Part shown: positions 1 through 9,943 of the stretch, piece after piece
Layout: each line of letters opens with the position of its first letter
How positions within the stretch are numbered: position 1 is the stretch's first letter
From: Duganella sacchari
GTDB lineage: Bacteria > Pseudomonadota > Gammaproteobacteria > Burkholderiales > Burkholderiaceae_D
Length of the DNA: 64,000 bases
Assembly (NCBI RefSeq): GCF_900143065.1
Contig: NZ_FRCX01000003.1
Location: 248,001-312,000 of the forward strand
Direction: 5' to 3'
Notes under the pieces: model-generated
What the model was told of the DNA's origin: nothing
Seen by the model: the letters and a program-made list of their open reading frames with translations, nothing else
Database searches by the model: none
Translations under genes and position numbers: made by a program

Positions 1-1054
1 AGCCGACCCAGCCCAGGGCGCCGCCGTGAACGTGAGCGATGGTCCAGTCGGTGTAGTGCGACAGCGCGTTGATGGTCTTGATCGACATCATCGGGCCTTC
101 GAACGTGGCGATACCGTAGAACGACAGCGAGACGATCATGAACTTCAGGATCGGATCGGTGCGCAGCTTGTGCCAGGCGCCCGACAGGGTCATCATGCCG
201 TTGATCATGCCGCCCCAGCTAGGCGCCAGCAGTACCAGCGAGAACACCATGCCGATCGACTGGGTCCAGTCCGGCAGCGCGGTGTAGTGCAGGTGGTGCG
301 GACCGGCCCACATATAGGTGAAGATCAGCGCCCAGAAGTGCACGATCGACAGGCGGTACGAGTACACCGGACGTTCGGCCTGCTTCGGAATGAAGTAGTA
401 GACCATGCCCAGGTAGCCTGCGGTCAGGATGAAGCCCACCGCATTGTGGCCATACCACCACTGGATCATCGCGTCCTGTACACCGGCATACACCGAGTAC
501 GATTTGAACAGCGAAGCCGGCATGCTGGCGCCGTTCACCACGTGCAGTATGGTCACGGCGATGATGTAGGCGGCAAAGAACCAGTTGGCGACGTAGATGT
601 GTTTGACGCGGCGCTTGATGATGGTGCCGAAGAACACGATCGCGTACGAGATCCATACAATCGCGATCAGAATGGAGATGGGCCATTCCAGTTCAGCGTA
701 TTCCTTGCCGCGGGTCAGGCCCATGGGCAGGGTAACGACAGCGCTCAGTATCACCGCCTGCCAACCCCAGAAGGTAAAGGCGGCAAGCTTGTCCGAGAAT
801 AAACGCACCTGGCAGGTGCGCTGTACCACGTAGTACGAGGTAGCAAACAGACCGCAGATGCCGAACGCAAAAATAACCGCGTTAGTATGCAGCGGACGTA
901 AACGGCCATAGGTCAGCCATGGTATGTCCAGATTCAGCGCCGGCCAGGCCAGCTGGGCGGCAATGATAACGCCGACCAGCATGCCTACGACGCCCCAGAC
1001 TACGGTCGCAACAGCGAACTGTTTGACGACCTTGTAGTTGTAGTGTTGTTCCAA
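1..1054 (-). CDS. ccoN: cbb3-type cytochrome c oxidase subunit I (5' part)
   Basis: Catalytic heme b/heme b3-CuB subunit of the high-affinity terminal oxidase of the inner membrane. About 351 N-terminal residues are present and the 3' end runs off the window. Visible ligands are the low-spin heme histidine in [13 protein letters not shown], the CuB histidines in [11 protein letters not shown] and GPHHLHY, and the heme histidines in [13 protein letters not shown]. No ATG fits: the frame opens with TTG at 1054 (MEQHYNYK), preceded by GGAG at good spacing. A perfect FNR/ANR box lies about 70 bp upstream. The rest of ccoNOP should lie beyond the left edge. Confidence 0.95.
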   Translation of the reverse strand, partial: MEQHYNYKVVKQFAVATVVWGVVGMLVGVIIAAQLAWPALNLDIPWLTYGRLRPLHTNAVIFAFGICGLFATSYYVVQRTCQVRLFSDKLAAFTFWGWQAVILSAVVTLPMGLTRGKEYAELEWPISILIAIVWISYAIVFFGTIIKRRVKHIYVANWFFAAYIIAVTILHVVNGASMPASLFKSYSVYAGVQDAMIQWWYGHNAVGFILTAGYLGMVYYFIPKQAERPVYSYRLSIVHFWALIFTYMWAGPHHLHYTALPDWTQSIGMVFSLVLLAPSWGGMINGMMTLSGAWHKLRTDPILKFMIVSLSFYGIATFEGPMMSIKTINALSHYTDWTIAHVHGGALGWVG

Positions 1055-1120
1055 TTTTGTTCTCCCCAGAACACTTTGATGATGTAGGTCAAAGGTTACT
1101 TAGGGGAACCTTAAAAATCC

Positions 1121-1134
1121 TTGATATGGATCAA
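1121..1134 (-). promoter_or_regulatory. FNR/ANR box upstream of ccoN
   Basis: TTGATATGGATCAA matches the FNR/ANR consensus TTGAT-N4-ATCAA at every defined position. It lies in the 91-bp gap between ccoS and ccoN, 67 bp upstream of the ccoN start, consistent with activation under low oxygen. A site in this place is typical of ccoNOP promoters in proteobacteria. Assignment to ccoN rather than the end of ccoS follows from orientation, since both genes are on the minus strand. Confidence 0.85.
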
Positions 1135-1145
1135 AAACCGCCGGA

Positions 1146-1307
1146 TCACTTGTGATCTGGAGGTGGCAAGTCGTCGTCTTGCAGGATGCGCAGCGCCGGG
1201 CCGACCAGGTCGTCGAACTGGCCGTCGTCGGACGCGCGGAAGAACACCCACAGCGCGGCAAACACCAGCACCACGCTGAGGGGGATGAGCAGGTAGAGGG
1301 CTTCCAT
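1146..1307 (-). CDS. ccoS: cbb3 oxidase maturation protein CcoS
   Basis: A 53-residue protein starting MEALYLLIPLSVVLVF, with one N-terminal membrane segment followed by the acidic motif DDGQFDDLVGPALRIL and a short polar tail. This is the CcoS/FixS pattern. CcoS is needed to put cofactors into cbb3 oxidase. Its start codon overlaps the ccoI stop (TGATG), so the two are translationally coupled. It is the last gene of the aer-hemN-ccoI-ccoS operon and precedes ccoN. Confidence 0.93.
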   Translation of the reverse strand: MEALYLLIPLSVVLVFAALWVFFRASDDGQFDDLVGPALRILQDDDLPPPDHK

Positions 1308-3769
1308 CAGCGCAGCTTTCGCAGGCGCAGCGCGTTCAGCACCACCACGGCGGAACTGATGGCCATGCCGACCCCGGACAGCCAGGGATTGAGCAGGCCG
1401 ACGGCGGCGGCAGGAATCGCGGTGACGTTGTAGACGGTGGCCCAGCCCAGGTTCTGGCGGATCACCTGCATGGTGCGTGCAGCCGTGCGCGCGCTGTCCG
1501 CGACTGCGCCCAGGCGGCCGTGGAGCAGCACCGCATCGGCATGCGCCTGTGCCAGCGCGGCGCCGCTGCCCATGGCAAACGACACATCGGCCGCACCCAT
1601 GACGGCAGCGTCGTTGATGCCATCGCCGATCATCGCCACCACGCAGCCGCGTCGCTGCAGCTGCTGGACAAAGCTGAGCTTATCGGCCGGCAGGTAGCCG
1701 CCGACCGTGGTTTCGATGCCCAGCTGGTCGCCGACGCGGCGTGCCAGCGCGTCGTCGTCGCCGCTGACCAGCACCACTGTCTTGCCGTGCCTGCGGAAGT
1801 AATCGACCGTGTCCTGGGCGTCGGGACGCAGGCCGTCGTGCAGGTGGAAGCAGGCCAGCCACTGGCCTTCCGCGCCCAGGTAGACTGGCGTGACGCCGTC
1901 GGGCACAGCGCGTGAAGGCGGCAGGCCGCTGATGCCGCTGACGAACTGCATGCTGCCCAGGCGATAGCGGCGGTTGTGCACCATGCCTTCCAGGCCGCAG
2001 CCGGCAACCTCCTGTAGTCCGGTGGCGCTCCAGTTTTGCGATCCCGCTTCCACGGCGGCGTTGACGATGGCGCGCGCCAGCGGGTGGGCGCTGCCGGTTT
2101 CCATCGCCGCCGCGACTTGCAGGCAGAAGTCGGTCCGCATCGCGGCCAGCTGCTGCGTCTTTTGCAGCACCGGACGGCCCCAGGTCAGCGTGCCGGTTTT
2201 ATCGAGCACGATGTGGGTGGCGCGGTGCAGCGTCTCCAGCGTTTGCGGACCGGTGACCAGCACGCCCTGGCGCAGCAGCTGGTCGGTGGCGGCGGCCAGC
2301 GCGGTCGGCGTGGCCAGCGACAGCGCGCACGGACAGGACACCACCAGCACCGCAATCGCAATCGGCCACGCGCGCACCGCGCTGCCGTCGAGCCAGAACC
2401 AGGCGCAGAATGCGGCCAGCGCAAACACCAGCAGGCCGGCGACAAACCAGGCGGCCACGCGGTCGGCCCATTGCGCGATGCGCGGCTTTTCGCCGCCGGC
2501 GCGGTTAATCAGTTTAATCAGGTCGGACAGGGTGCTGTCCGCCGCGCGCCTGGTGACGCGCGCGATGACCATGCTGCCGGCATTGATGGCGCCACCGGGA
2601 ATCGCATCGCCCTTCCGCTTCGGCACGGGCGCGCTTTCGCCGCTGAGCAGCGACAGATCGAGCGAGGTGCGGCCTTCCACAATGATGCTGTCGGCAGCGA
2701 CCGCTTCACCCGGCTTGATCAGTATCAGGTTATCCACCGCCAGCGCCGCCGCATGCACGATGGTGATGGCCTGGCTGGCCGGGTAGTTTTCCAGCAGCGA
2801 GGCCGATGCCGGCAGTGCGTGTTGCAGGCGTTCCAGCGCCGCACCGGCCTTGCGCCGTGCGCGCAGTTCCAGGTAGCGGCTGCACAGCAGCAGGAAGATG
2901 AACATGGTGACCGAGTCGTACCATACCTCGCCCTGGCCGCTGAAGGTGGCAAGCACGCTGGCGCCAAACGCGGCGGCGATGCCCAGTGCAACCGGCACGT
3001 CCATGCCCAGCGAACGCGCGCGCAGGCTGGCGACGGCGCCGCGCCAGAACGGCAGCGCCGAGTAGCAGATCGCCGGAAGCGTCAGCAGCAGGCTGGCCCA
3101 GCGCATCAGGGACGCCATGCTGGCGTCGAGCGTGCCGTCTTCCGCGAGGTAGGCCGGGGCGACATACATCATCACCTGCATCATCGACAGGCCGGCCACG
3201 AACAGCTGGCGGCCCAGCGTTCTGGCGGCGCGGCGCTGCTGGTCGGCGTGGCGGCTGGCGTCGTAGGGATAGGCGGCATAGCCGATGCCGTGCAGCGCAC
3301 CAAGGATGTCGCCCGGTTTGCAGTTGTCCGTGTGCCAGCGGACGTAGAGTTTTTCCGTGGCGACGTTGAGCTGTGCGCTGTCCACGCCGGGCAGGCGCGC
3401 CAGGCGTTTTTCGATGAGCCACACGCAGGCCGCGCAGCGTATGCCTTCCACGGTGAAGGTGGATTCGCGGCTGTCTTCATCGAGCGCGAAGCGTGGATCG
3501 GCGTTGTCGTACAGCTGCAGTTCCGGCGGCAGCTGCTGCGCGCCTTCCGCGCTGGCGGCGTAGGCGGCGCGGTCGCGGTAGTAGCTTTCCTGTCCCAGCT
3601 CGACAATGGTTTGCGCCACTGCCGCGCAGCCGGGGCAGCACATCGTGTGCTCGACGCTGGCGATGCGTACTTTCCATGGCGCGTCATCGGGCACGGACTG
3701 GCCGCAGTGGTAGCAGAGCGCCGGCGCGCTGCTGTTTAAGGGTGTGGTTAAGGGTGTGGTGTCAGGCAT
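1307..3769 (-). CDS. ccoI: CcoI/FixI copper-transporting P1B-type ATPase
   Basis: An 820-residue P-type ATPase that exports Cu(I) to the periplasm for cbb3 oxidase assembly. In order: an N-terminal cysteine cluster (CYHC near residue 19 and CCPGC near 44), a heavy-metal-associated domain with RCAAC (Cys112 and Cys115), transmembrane helices, the CPC ion-binding motif at 479-481, the phosphorylation motif DKTGT with Asp523, and MIGDGINDAA near 715. I place the start at ATG 3769 (MPDTTPLTTP); the frame stays open upstream over the neighbour gene but that part is not protein-like. It overlaps the previous gene by 22 bp. Confidence 0.95.
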   Translation of the reverse strand: MPDTTPLTTPLNSSAPALCYHCGQSVPDDAPWKVRIASVEHTMCCPGCAAVAQTIVELGQESYYRDRAAYAASAEGAQQLPPELQLYDNADPRFALDEDSRESTFTVEGIRCAACVWLIEKRLARLPGVDSAQLNVATEKLYVRWHTDNCKPGDILGALHGIGYAAYPYDASRHADQQRRAARTLGRQLFVAGLSMMQVMMYVAPAYLAEDGTLDASMASLMRWASLLLTLPAICYSALPFWRGAVASLRARSLGMDVPVALGIAAAFGASVLATFSGQGEVWYDSVTMFIFLLLCSRYLELRARRKAGAALERLQHALPASASLLENYPASQAITIVHAAALAVDNLILIKPGEAVAADSIIVEGRTSLDLSLLSGESAPVPKRKGDAIPGGAINAGSMVIARVTRRAADSTLSDLIKLINRAGGEKPRIAQWADRVAAWFVAGLLVFALAAFCAWFWLDGSAVRAWPIAIAVLVVSCPCALSLATPTALAAATDQLLRQGVLVTGPQTLETLHRATHIVLDKTGTLTWGRPVLQKTQQLAAMRTDFCLQVAAAMETGSAHPLARAIVNAAVEAGSQNWSATGLQEVAGCGLEGMVHNRRYRLGSMQFVSGISGLPPSRAVPDGVTPVYLGAEGQWLACFHLHDGLRPDAQDTVDYFRRHGKTVVLVSGDDDALARRVGDQLGIETTVGGYLPADKLSFVQQLQRRGCVVAMIGDGINDAAVMGAADVSFAMGSGAALAQAHADAVLLHGRLGAVADSARTAARTMQVIRQNLGWATVYNVTAIPAAAVGLLNPWLSGVGMAISSAVVVLNALRLRKLR

Positions 3770-4500
3770 AACATATTCATCCATTCGGGCGTGACGCCAC
3801 CCGCTGCGCGGGCAAGCCCGATCACGCCAAATGCCAGCACCAGCAATCCGCAGGCGATACGCACAGGACGGCGCTGCATGGCGTGCTGCAGGCGCGCGCC
3901 CAGCAAGCCGAGACCCGTCAGCATGGGCAGCGTGCCCAGGCCGAAGGCCAGCATCATGGCCGCGCCATCGGCGGCCGAACCGCTCAGCATCGCGGTGGTC
4001 AGCGCGCTGTACACCATGCCGCAAGGGAGCCAGCCCCACAGCGCGCCCAGGGCCAATGACTTGGGTGCGGTATCGGCGGGCATCAGCGGTTTCATGGCGG
4101 GCGCGATGCGGCGCCACAGTACGCGGCCGCCCTGCTCCAGCACAGCCAGGCCGCGCCAGGCGTTCATCAGATACAGGCCAAGCGCCACCAGCATGGCGTT
4201 GGCCAGCCAGTAGAAGCTGAGCTGCACGCCGGCCACTGCGGCCATGTTGCGGGCGCCGCCAGCGAGGCCGCCTGCCAGTGCGCCGGCCATCATGTAGCTG
4301 CCGATGCGGCCGGCGTTGTAGGACAGGATGTGCGGCAGCACGCTGGCGCGCGCGCTGGTGATGGGGATGACGGTGCTGGCCGGCACGCGCGGCTTTGCCG
4401 TGGTGGACATCGCCGTCACAATGCCGCCGCACATGCCTGCGCAGTGGATGCTGCCGGCCAGGCCGACCACAAACACTGGCAAGAGCTGTGCGGCGTTCAT
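3748..4500 (-). CDS. DsbD_2/TauE-SafE-like membrane protein of the cbb3 cluster
   Basis: A 250-residue polytopic membrane protein with about six hydrophobic segments. The N-terminal motif GSIHCAGMCGGIV is the hallmark of the 'sulfite exporter TauE/SafE family' (DsbD_2-type) proteins found beside ccoI/ccoS in many proteobacteria. The cysteine pair in the first helix suggests metal or thiol handling during oxidase assembly. That role is inferred from position, and the family name 'sulfite exporter' should not be taken literally. It sits between hemN (7 bp) and ccoI (overlapping). Confidence 0.85.
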   Translation of the reverse strand: MNAAQLLPVFVVGLAGSIHCAGMCGGIVTAMSTTAKPRVPASTVIPITSARASVLPHILSYNAGRIGSYMMAGALAGGLAGGARNMAAVAGVQLSFYWLANAMLVALGLYLMNAWRGLAVLEQGGRVLWRRIAPAMKPLMPADTAPKSLALGALWGWLPCGMVYSALTTAMLSGSAADGAAMMLAFGLGTLPMLTGLGLLGARLQHAMQRRPVRIACGLLVLAFGVIGLARAAGGVTPEWMNMLCLTPHP

Positions 4501-4507
4501 GTCATCC

Positions 4508-5920
4508 TCAGATCGTTTTCGAGTAGCGCATCGGTTGCGGTGCGATGTCGTGGGCCAGGCCCAGGTAGCGGTCGAACACCATGCAGATATTGCGGATCAG
4601 CAGGCGGCCTTTGGGCGTCACGGAAATCCATTCATCGTCGATGGTCAGCAGGCCGTCATCGGCGAAGGCTGCCAGCTTGTCCAGCTCCACCGCAAAGTAC
4701 TGACGGAACTTGATCGGGAAGCCCTGTTCGATCGACGACATCGATAGCTCGAAATTGCACATGAGTTTTTGAATCACGATACGGCGCAGCAGGTCATCGT
4801 TATCCAGCTTGATGCCGCGCGTGACGGGCAGGACGCCGCTCTCGAGTTTTTCGTAGTACGCGTCCAGCGTTTTTTCGTTCTGGCTGTAGGTCGCACCGAC
4901 CGCGCTGATGGCCGACACGCCGCACGAAATCAGCTCGGCTTCCGCGCGTGTCGAGTAGCCCTGGAAGTTGCGCTGCAAACGGCCCTGGCGCTGGGCGATC
5001 GCCAGCTCGTCTTCCGGCTTGGCGAAATGGTCCATGCCGATGTAGATGTAGCCGGCGTCGCACAGGCGCTTGATGCACATGGCCAGCAGCTCCAGCTTGA
5101 CCGCTGGCGTCGGCAAGTCGGCTTCCGCAATGCGGCGCTGCGGCTTGAAGATGTGCGGCAGGTGGGCGTAGTTGTACAGCGCGATGCGGTCCGGGTTGGC
5201 GGCGACCACTTTCTCCAGCGTTTGCGCCATGCTGGCCATGGTCTGCTTGGGCAGGCCGTAAATCAGGTCGATGCTGATGGAGCGGAAGCCGGCTTCACGC
5301 GCTGCGTCCATCACGGCGCGCGTTTCCGCTTCCGGCTGGATGCGGTTGACGGCTTTCTGCACGTCCGGATCGAAGTCCTGCACGCCCAGGCTGATGCGGT
5401 TGAAGCCTTGCGCGCGCAGGCTGCGCACGCGTTCCACGCTGACTGTGCGCGGATCGATCTCGATCGAATACTCGCCTTGCGCGTCCGAGGCGAAATCGAA
5501 GTTCGCGTGCAGGTGCGTCATCAGGTCGCCCATCTGCTTGTCGCTCAGGTAGGTCGGCGTGCCGCCGCCAAAGTGCAGCTGCTCGATCTGGCCCATGCCG
5601 TCGAACAGCCGGCCCTGCATATCGATTTCCTGCTTCAGGTAGCCGAGGTAAGTGGCGGCCTTGCTGTGATCCTTGGTGACGATCTTGTTGCAGCCGCAGT
5701 AGTAGCAGATGGTGTCGCAGAACGGGATGTGAATGTACAGCGACAGCGGCCGGCGGCTGCGGCGCATGCGCAGGCTGGCCACCGCCTCCAGGAACTGGCC
5801 ATAGCCAAAGTCGTTCTGGAAGCGGTCCGCAGTGGGATAGGAGGTGTAGCGTGGTCCCGACTGACTCAGCTTGCCGATGACGCGCGCATCAAATTCAACG
5901 GGTGGGAAAGGCGTATTCAT
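4508..5920 (-). CDS. hemN: oxygen-independent coproporphyrinogen III oxidase
   Basis: Radical-SAM enzyme that decarboxylates coproporphyrinogen III to protoporphyrinogen IX without oxygen, giving heme for microaerobic cytochromes. It has 470 residues, close to E. coli HemN (457). The cluster motif CDTICYYCGC carries Cys68, Cys72, Cys75 and the extra Cys77 typical of true HemN rather than HemW. The motif HFGGGTPTYLS and the HemN C-terminal domain follow. Only 6 bp separates it from the transducer gene upstream, so it shares the FNR-controlled operon that continues into the cbb3 assembly genes. Confidence 0.96.
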   Translation of the reverse strand: MNTPFPPVEFDARVIGKLSQSGPRYTSYPTADRFQNDFGYGQFLEAVASLRMRRSRRPLSLYIHIPFCDTICYYCGCNKIVTKDHSKAATYLGYLKQEIDMQGRLFDGMGQIEQLHFGGGTPTYLSDKQMGDLMTHLHANFDFASDAQGEYSIEIDPRTVSVERVRSLRAQGFNRISLGVQDFDPDVQKAVNRIQPEAETRAVMDAAREAGFRSISIDLIYGLPKQTMASMAQTLEKVVAANPDRIALYNYAHLPHIFKPQRRIAEADLPTPAVKLELLAMCIKRLCDAGYIYIGMDHFAKPEDELAIAQRQGRLQRNFQGYSTRAEAELISCGVSAISAVGATYSQNEKTLDAYYEKLESGVLPVTRGIKLDNDDLLRRIVIQKLMCNFELSMSSIEQGFPIKFRQYFAVELDKLAAFADDGLLTIDDEWISVTPKGRLLIRNICMVFDRYLGLAHDIAPQPMRYSKTI

Positions 5921-5926
5921 GATCTC

Positions 5927-7564
5927 TTAGGCGGCCAGGCGTTTCACGGAAGTGGAAGGCGTTGATGCTGCGGCACGGGCCGCGCGCGAGACGCGGGCCG
6001 GGCCAAATTTGAACAGGCTCACGGCTTGTGTCAGGCCGCCCGCTTCCAGCGCCAGGCTGGCGGTGGCGGCGGCGGCTTCTTCCACCAGTTGCGCGTTCTG
6101 CTGCGTGACCTGGTCCATGTGGGCGATGGCCGAATTGACCTGGTCCACACCGATGCTTTGCTCGTGCGAGGCAACCGAGATTTCTTTCATGATCGCGGTC
6201 ACTTGCTGTACCGAGGCCACCACTTCCTTCATGGTGGCGCCAGCGCGGTCAACCTGCGCCATGCCGGCGCTGACCTTGCCGACCGAGACGTCGATGAGGT
6301 TCTTGATGTCCTTGGCGGCCGTGGCGCTGCGTTGCGCCAGGTTGCGCACCTCGCCGGCGACGACGGCGAAGCCGCGGCCCTGTTCACCGGCGCGCGCCGC
6401 TTCCACCGCAGCGTTCAGCGCCAGGATGTTGGTCTGGAACGCGATGCCTTCGATCAGGCCGATGATATCGACGATCTTGCGCGAGGAGTTGTTGATCTCG
6501 TCCATGGTGGCGATGACGTCCGCCACAATCTCGCCGCCTTGCAGCGCCACGCTGGAGGCGTTCTGCGCCAGCCTGTTGGCCTGTTCGGAGTTGTCGGCGT
6601 TCTGCTTGACGGTCGATGAGAACTGTTCCACGCTGGACGCGGTTTCTTCCAGGCTGGCCGCCTGCGCTTCGGTGCGGCCCGACAGGTCGGCGTTGCCGGC
6701 GGCGATCTGGCGCGTGGCCACCGCCATGGTTTCGACGTTGACGCGCACGTCGCGGATGGTGGCGATCAGGTTGCTGTTCATCTGCTCCAGTGCGCGCAGC
6801 AGCTGGCCCACTTCGTCGGTGGCTTCGGTTTCAAAGGTGCCGGACAGGTCGCCGGCGGCAATCGCGCGGGCGCCTTGCAGCGCGCGGCCCAGCGGTTGTA
6901 GCACCGAGACGCGCAGCGTGTACCACAGGAAGACGTTGATCATCAGGCCGACGAAAGTGGCGGCAAAGATGCCGTAGTTGTTGGCGCTGGTGCCGTTCAG
7001 CAGTGCGGCGCCGCAGACGATGATCTGCAGCATGTTGACCACGCTGGTGGCGGCCCAGATGCGGAAGCCCAGCGAGACATGGCTCAGGCGCGACAGCAGC
7101 GTGCCGACGCCAGGACGGATCACCTGGCCGTTCTTGATGCGGATGCCGTGATTGGCTTCGGTGCGGATCGCGCGGTAGGCTTCTTCTGCGCGCGCGATCT
7201 GGTGGCGTTCGGCCCGGGTACGTACCGACATATAGCCGATGGTGCGGCCATTTTCGCGGATCGGCGTGATGTTGGCGCGCACCCAGTAGTGGTCGCCGTT
7301 CTTGCAGCGGTTTTTTACGATGCCGGTCCACGGTGTGCCGGCCTTGATCGAGGACCACAGGTCGGCAAACGCTTCGGCCGGCATGTCCGGATGGCGCACG
7401 ATGTTTTGCGGCGCGCCCAGCAGCTCATCTTCACTGAAACCGCTGATCTGGGTGAAATACGGATTCACATACGTGATTTTGCCGTCCAGGTCAGTTTTCG
7501 AGACGATGGCCTGGTCTTCCAGGACGACTACTTCGCGGTTGGTAACAGGTTGATTGTTGCGCAT
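5927..7564 (-). CDS. Aer-like PAS-domain methyl-accepting chemotaxis protein
   Basis: A 545-residue transducer. The N-terminal PAS domain (about residues 1-120; motifs [17 protein letters not shown] and [11 protein letters not shown]) is of the Aer redox/oxygen-sensing type. Two close hydrophobic segments (about 165-215), a HAMP segment and the MCP signalling domain follow, with the hairpin tip [19 protein letters not shown]. As in Aer, there is no large periplasmic domain. It is first in an operon with hemN and cbb3 assembly genes behind a perfect FNR box, which supports energy taxis. The PAS cofactor (FAD in E. coli Aer) was not checked. Confidence 0.92.
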   Translation of the reverse strand: MRNNQPVTNREVVVLEDQAIVSKTDLDGKITYVNPYFTQISGFSEDELLGAPQNIVRHPDMPAEAFADLWSSIKAGTPWTGIVKNRCKNGDHYWVRANITPIRENGRTIGYMSVRTRAERHQIARAEEAYRAIRTEANHGIRIKNGQVIRPGVGTLLSRLSHVSLGFRIWAATSVVNMLQIIVCGAALLNGTSANNYGIFAATFVGLMINVFLWYTLRVSVLQPLGRALQGARAIAAGDLSGTFETEATDEVGQLLRALEQMNSNLIATIRDVRVNVETMAVATRQIAAGNADLSGRTEAQAASLEETASSVEQFSSTVKQNADNSEQANRLAQNASSVALQGGEIVADVIATMDEINNSSRKIVDIIGLIEGIAFQTNILALNAAVEAARAGEQGRGFAVVAGEVRNLAQRSATAAKDIKNLIDVSVGKVSAGMAQVDRAGATMKEVVASVQQVTAIMKEISVASHEQSIGVDQVNSAIAHMDQVTQQNAQLVEEAAAATASLALEAGGLTQAVSLFKFGPARVSRAARAAASTPSTSVKRLAA

Positions 7565-7639
7565 AACGTAACTCCGGCTTAGTTTATTGCTTTATCGCAA
7601 TAGATATGGCCAGTTTACGTAGTCCGCCGGTCGAATTTA

Positions 7640-7653
7640 TTGATTTAGATCAA
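7640..7653 (-). promoter_or_regulatory. FNR/ANR box upstream of the aer-hemN-cco operon
   Basis: TTGATTTAGATCAA is a second perfect FNR/ANR consensus site (TTGAT-N4-ATCAA). It lies 76 bp upstream of the transducer start, in the gap before the next minus-strand gene. It predicts low-oxygen induction of taxis, anaerobic heme synthesis and oxidase assembly together. Confidence 0.82.
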
Positions 7654-7704
7654 ATTTGCCCGGATTGGACCAGTGCAGCGTCCGTCTAGGATGAAACCAG
7701 GTGA

Positions 7705-8130
7705 TTAATTGGATTGTTCAGGGCTGACGGCCTTCAGCGCGGCCACATCGCGCACGTTTTTTTGCACGGTGACGGCCGCGAACAGGCTTAACAAAAATGC
7801 CATGGCGTAGAAGCCTTTTTCACTGGGCGCCAGCGTGGCATTCCACAGGCCGACCACCAGCAGCAGGATCGACAGCAGCACCGAGAACCAGCACAGGCCG
7901 AAGTACATGCCTGTCACCGGAATGCCGTCGTTACGGTCGCGCACCGACTTTTGCAGCGAGATGGCGGCAAACAGGCCGTACATCAGGATGGTGAAGTAAT
8001 AGCCTTTTTCGTTGAGCTGCATGCTGGCGTTCCAGAGACCGATCAGATAGGTCGCGGTACCGGCCAGCAGCGCAAGCCAGGCGGCGCCGATGAAGGCGGC
8101 AGTTGGGCCTTGTTGGGTTTTGGTCGTCAT
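7705..8130 (-). CDS. YiaA/YiaB family inner membrane protein
   Basis: A 141-residue protein of four hydrophobic segments arranged as two copies of the YiaAB two-helix unit: [16 protein letters not shown] then LQKSVRDR, and [16 protein letters not shown] then VQKNVRD. The internal duplication is obvious by eye. The function of the family is unknown; E. coli homologues are inner membrane proteins. It sits alone between the DUF808 gene and the FNR box, and carries a purine-rich ribosome site (AGGAG) before ATG. Confidence 0.85.
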   Translation of the reverse strand: MTTKTQQGPTAAFIGAAWLALLAGTATYLIGLWNASMQLNEKGYYFTILMYGLFAAISLQKSVRDRNDGIPVTGMYFGLCWFSVLLSILLLVVGLWNATLAPSEKGFYAMAFLLSLFAAVTVQKNVRDVAALKAVSPEQSN

Positions 8131-8173
8131 TTTTACTCCTTGTGATGGGTGAACGCGTATCGAAGCAGAACAG

Positions 8174-9109
8174 TTAGCCAGGCTTTTTCACCATGCGCAG
8201 GATTTTGCCGCCCGCACTGACCACCGCCAGCGTCAGCGCACCGGCAATCAGGCCCGCGACGGCATCCAGCAGGCTCGGGACCACGGCGCCGAGCAGCGCG
8301 CCGACGCTCGGCACCTGCGTCACCGCTTCGGTGGCATGGTGGATCAGGTCATGGGCAAACGGCAGGCCGTGGGTCAGGATGCCGCCGCCGACCATGAACA
8401 TGGCGACGGTGCCGACCACGCCCAGCAGCTTCATGAGCTTGGGCGCGGCGCTCAGCAGCACGCGGCCCAGCGCCCGCACGGCGGCGCCGCCGCGCTGGCT
8501 CAGGTACAGGCCGGCGTCATCCATTTTGACAATCGCGGCGACCAGGCCATACACACCCACCGTCATCAGCAGCGCGATGCCGACCACCACGGTTACCTGC
8601 TGCAAAAACGGCGCTGCCGCCACGGTGCCCAGCGCGATCACGATGATCTCGGCCGAGAGGATGAAATCGGTGCGTACGGCGCCTTTGATCTTGTCTTGTT
8701 CCAGCGCGACCAGGTCCACGTCCGGGTTGGCCAGCGCTTCCTGCAGCTGGTGCTGGTGGCCGTCGTCGTCCTTGTGCAGCAGGCTGTGGGCGATTTTTTC
8801 AAAGCCTTCAAAGCACAGGTAGAGACCGCCGAGCATGAGCAGCGGCGTGATGGCCCACGGCGCAAACGCGCTGATGGCCAGCGCGGCCGGCACCAGGATG
8901 GCCTTGTTCTTCAGCGAGCCGACGCCGACCGCCCACACCACGGGCAGCTCGCGTTCGGCGCGTACGCCGGCCACTTGCTGCGCGTTCAGGGCCAGATCGT
9001 CGCCGAGCACGCCGGCGGTCTTCTTGGCCGCCATTTTGCTCATCAAGGCGACATCGTCGAGGATGGTGGCAATGTCATCGATGAGTGCGAGCAGGCTGGA
9101 ACCGGCCAT
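8174..9109 (-). CDS. DUF808 (YedI) family inner membrane protein
   Basis: A 311-residue integral membrane protein of the DUF808/YedI family, recognised by its N-terminus [20 protein letters not shown], the segment [20 protein letters not shown] and several glycine/alanine-rich membrane helices. Function unknown. The frame is open 18 codons further, but ATG at 9109 has a strong ribosome site (GGGAG) and matches the conserved start. It is divergent from the lysE-type gene. Confidence 0.9.
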   Translation of the reverse strand: MAGSSLLALIDDIATILDDVALMSKMAAKKTAGVLGDDLALNAQQVAGVRAERELPVVWAVGVGSLKNKAILVPAALAISAFAPWAITPLLMLGGLYLCFEGFEKIAHSLLHKDDDGHQHQLQEALANPDVDLVALEQDKIKGAVRTDFILSAEIIVIALGTVAAAPFLQQVTVVVGIALLMTVGVYGLVAAIVKMDDAGLYLSQRGGAAVRALGRVLLSAAPKLMKLLGVVGTVAMFMVGGGILTHGLPFAHDLIHHATEAVTQVPSVGALLGAVVPSLLDAVAGLIAGALTLAVVSAGGKILRMVKKPG

Positions 9110-9215
9110 CTTGAAAGTCTCCCTGAAAAGGTATGGTTGGAAGGGCAATATTAACCCATGCAAGCGGCGCGCCGATACCGCTACAATGTGGACTACCTAT
9201 TTGACTGGACCGACC

Positions 9216-9854
9216 ATGAGCTTCGCTACCTGGATTACCTTTTTCGTTGCCGCCTGCATTATTGCCGTGTCGCCCGGTTCGGGGGCGGTGTTGTCGATGT
9301 CGCATGGTCTGTCGTATGGCGTGCGCCGTACCAGCGCCACCATTTTCGGCTTGCAGAGCGGCCTGATGCTGGTGTTCTTCATTGCGGGCGCCGGTGTGGG
9401 CTCGCTGCTGCTGGCGTCCGAGGTCGCGTTCAATATCGTCAAGACGGTGGGCGCGCTGTACCTGATCTACCTGGGCCTGAGCCAGTGGCGCGCCAAGGTC
9501 ACCATCGGCGAGCAAAAGCATGCGGAGGTGGTGGTGCCGACGGTGAAAAAACGCTTCATGACCGGCTTTCTGACCAATGCCACGAATCCGAAGGGCATCA
9601 TCTTCATGGTGGCCGTGCTGCCGCAGTTCATTACCCACGACGCGCCGTTGCTGCCGCAGTTGCTGATCCTGGCGGTGACCATGTGCTGCATCGATCTGGT
9701 GGTGATGCACAGCTATGCCTTCCTGGCCTCGTCGATGCAGCGTTTTTTCCGCGATGCAGGCGCGGTCAAGAAGCAAAACCGGGTATTCGGCGGCTTGCTG
9801 ATGGCGGTGGGTGCGGCGCTGTTCTTCGTCAAGCGCGGCGGCGCCACTGCTTAA
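9216..9854 (+). CDS. LysE/RhtB family translocator
   Basis: A 212-residue exporter with the family pattern: N-terminal VSPGSGAVLSMSHGLSYG, the helix-breaking motif FMTGFLTNATNPKGIIF and about six membrane helices. LysE/RhtB proteins export amino acids or homoserine lactones by proton antiport; the substrate here cannot be told. The start at 9216 matches the family N-terminus. A -10-like TACAAT lies about 30 bp upstream. Confidence 0.9.
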   Translation: MSFATWITFFVAACIIAVSPGSGAVLSMSHGLSYGVRRTSATIFGLQSGLMLVFFIAGAGVGSLLLASEVAFNIVKTVGALYLIYLGLSQWRAKVTIGEQKHAEVVVPTVKKRFMTGFLTNATNPKGIIFMVAVLPQFITHDAPLLPQLLILAVTMCCIDLVVMHSYAFLASSMQRFFRDAGAVKKQNRVFGGLLMAVGAALFFVKRGGATA

Positions 9855-9943
9855 TTGCAACACATTTTGTAACCTCGTGTAACCCGTGTAGTCGAACCCG
9901 AACGTGCGGCGTTAAATCAGGCATAACCACAGGAGACGCTGCC

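Noticed and set aside
9855..9943. Repeated GTAAC/GTGTA motifs before the FecR-like gene as an operator
   Set aside because: The copies are short, irregularly spaced and not palindromic; nothing decides between chance and function.
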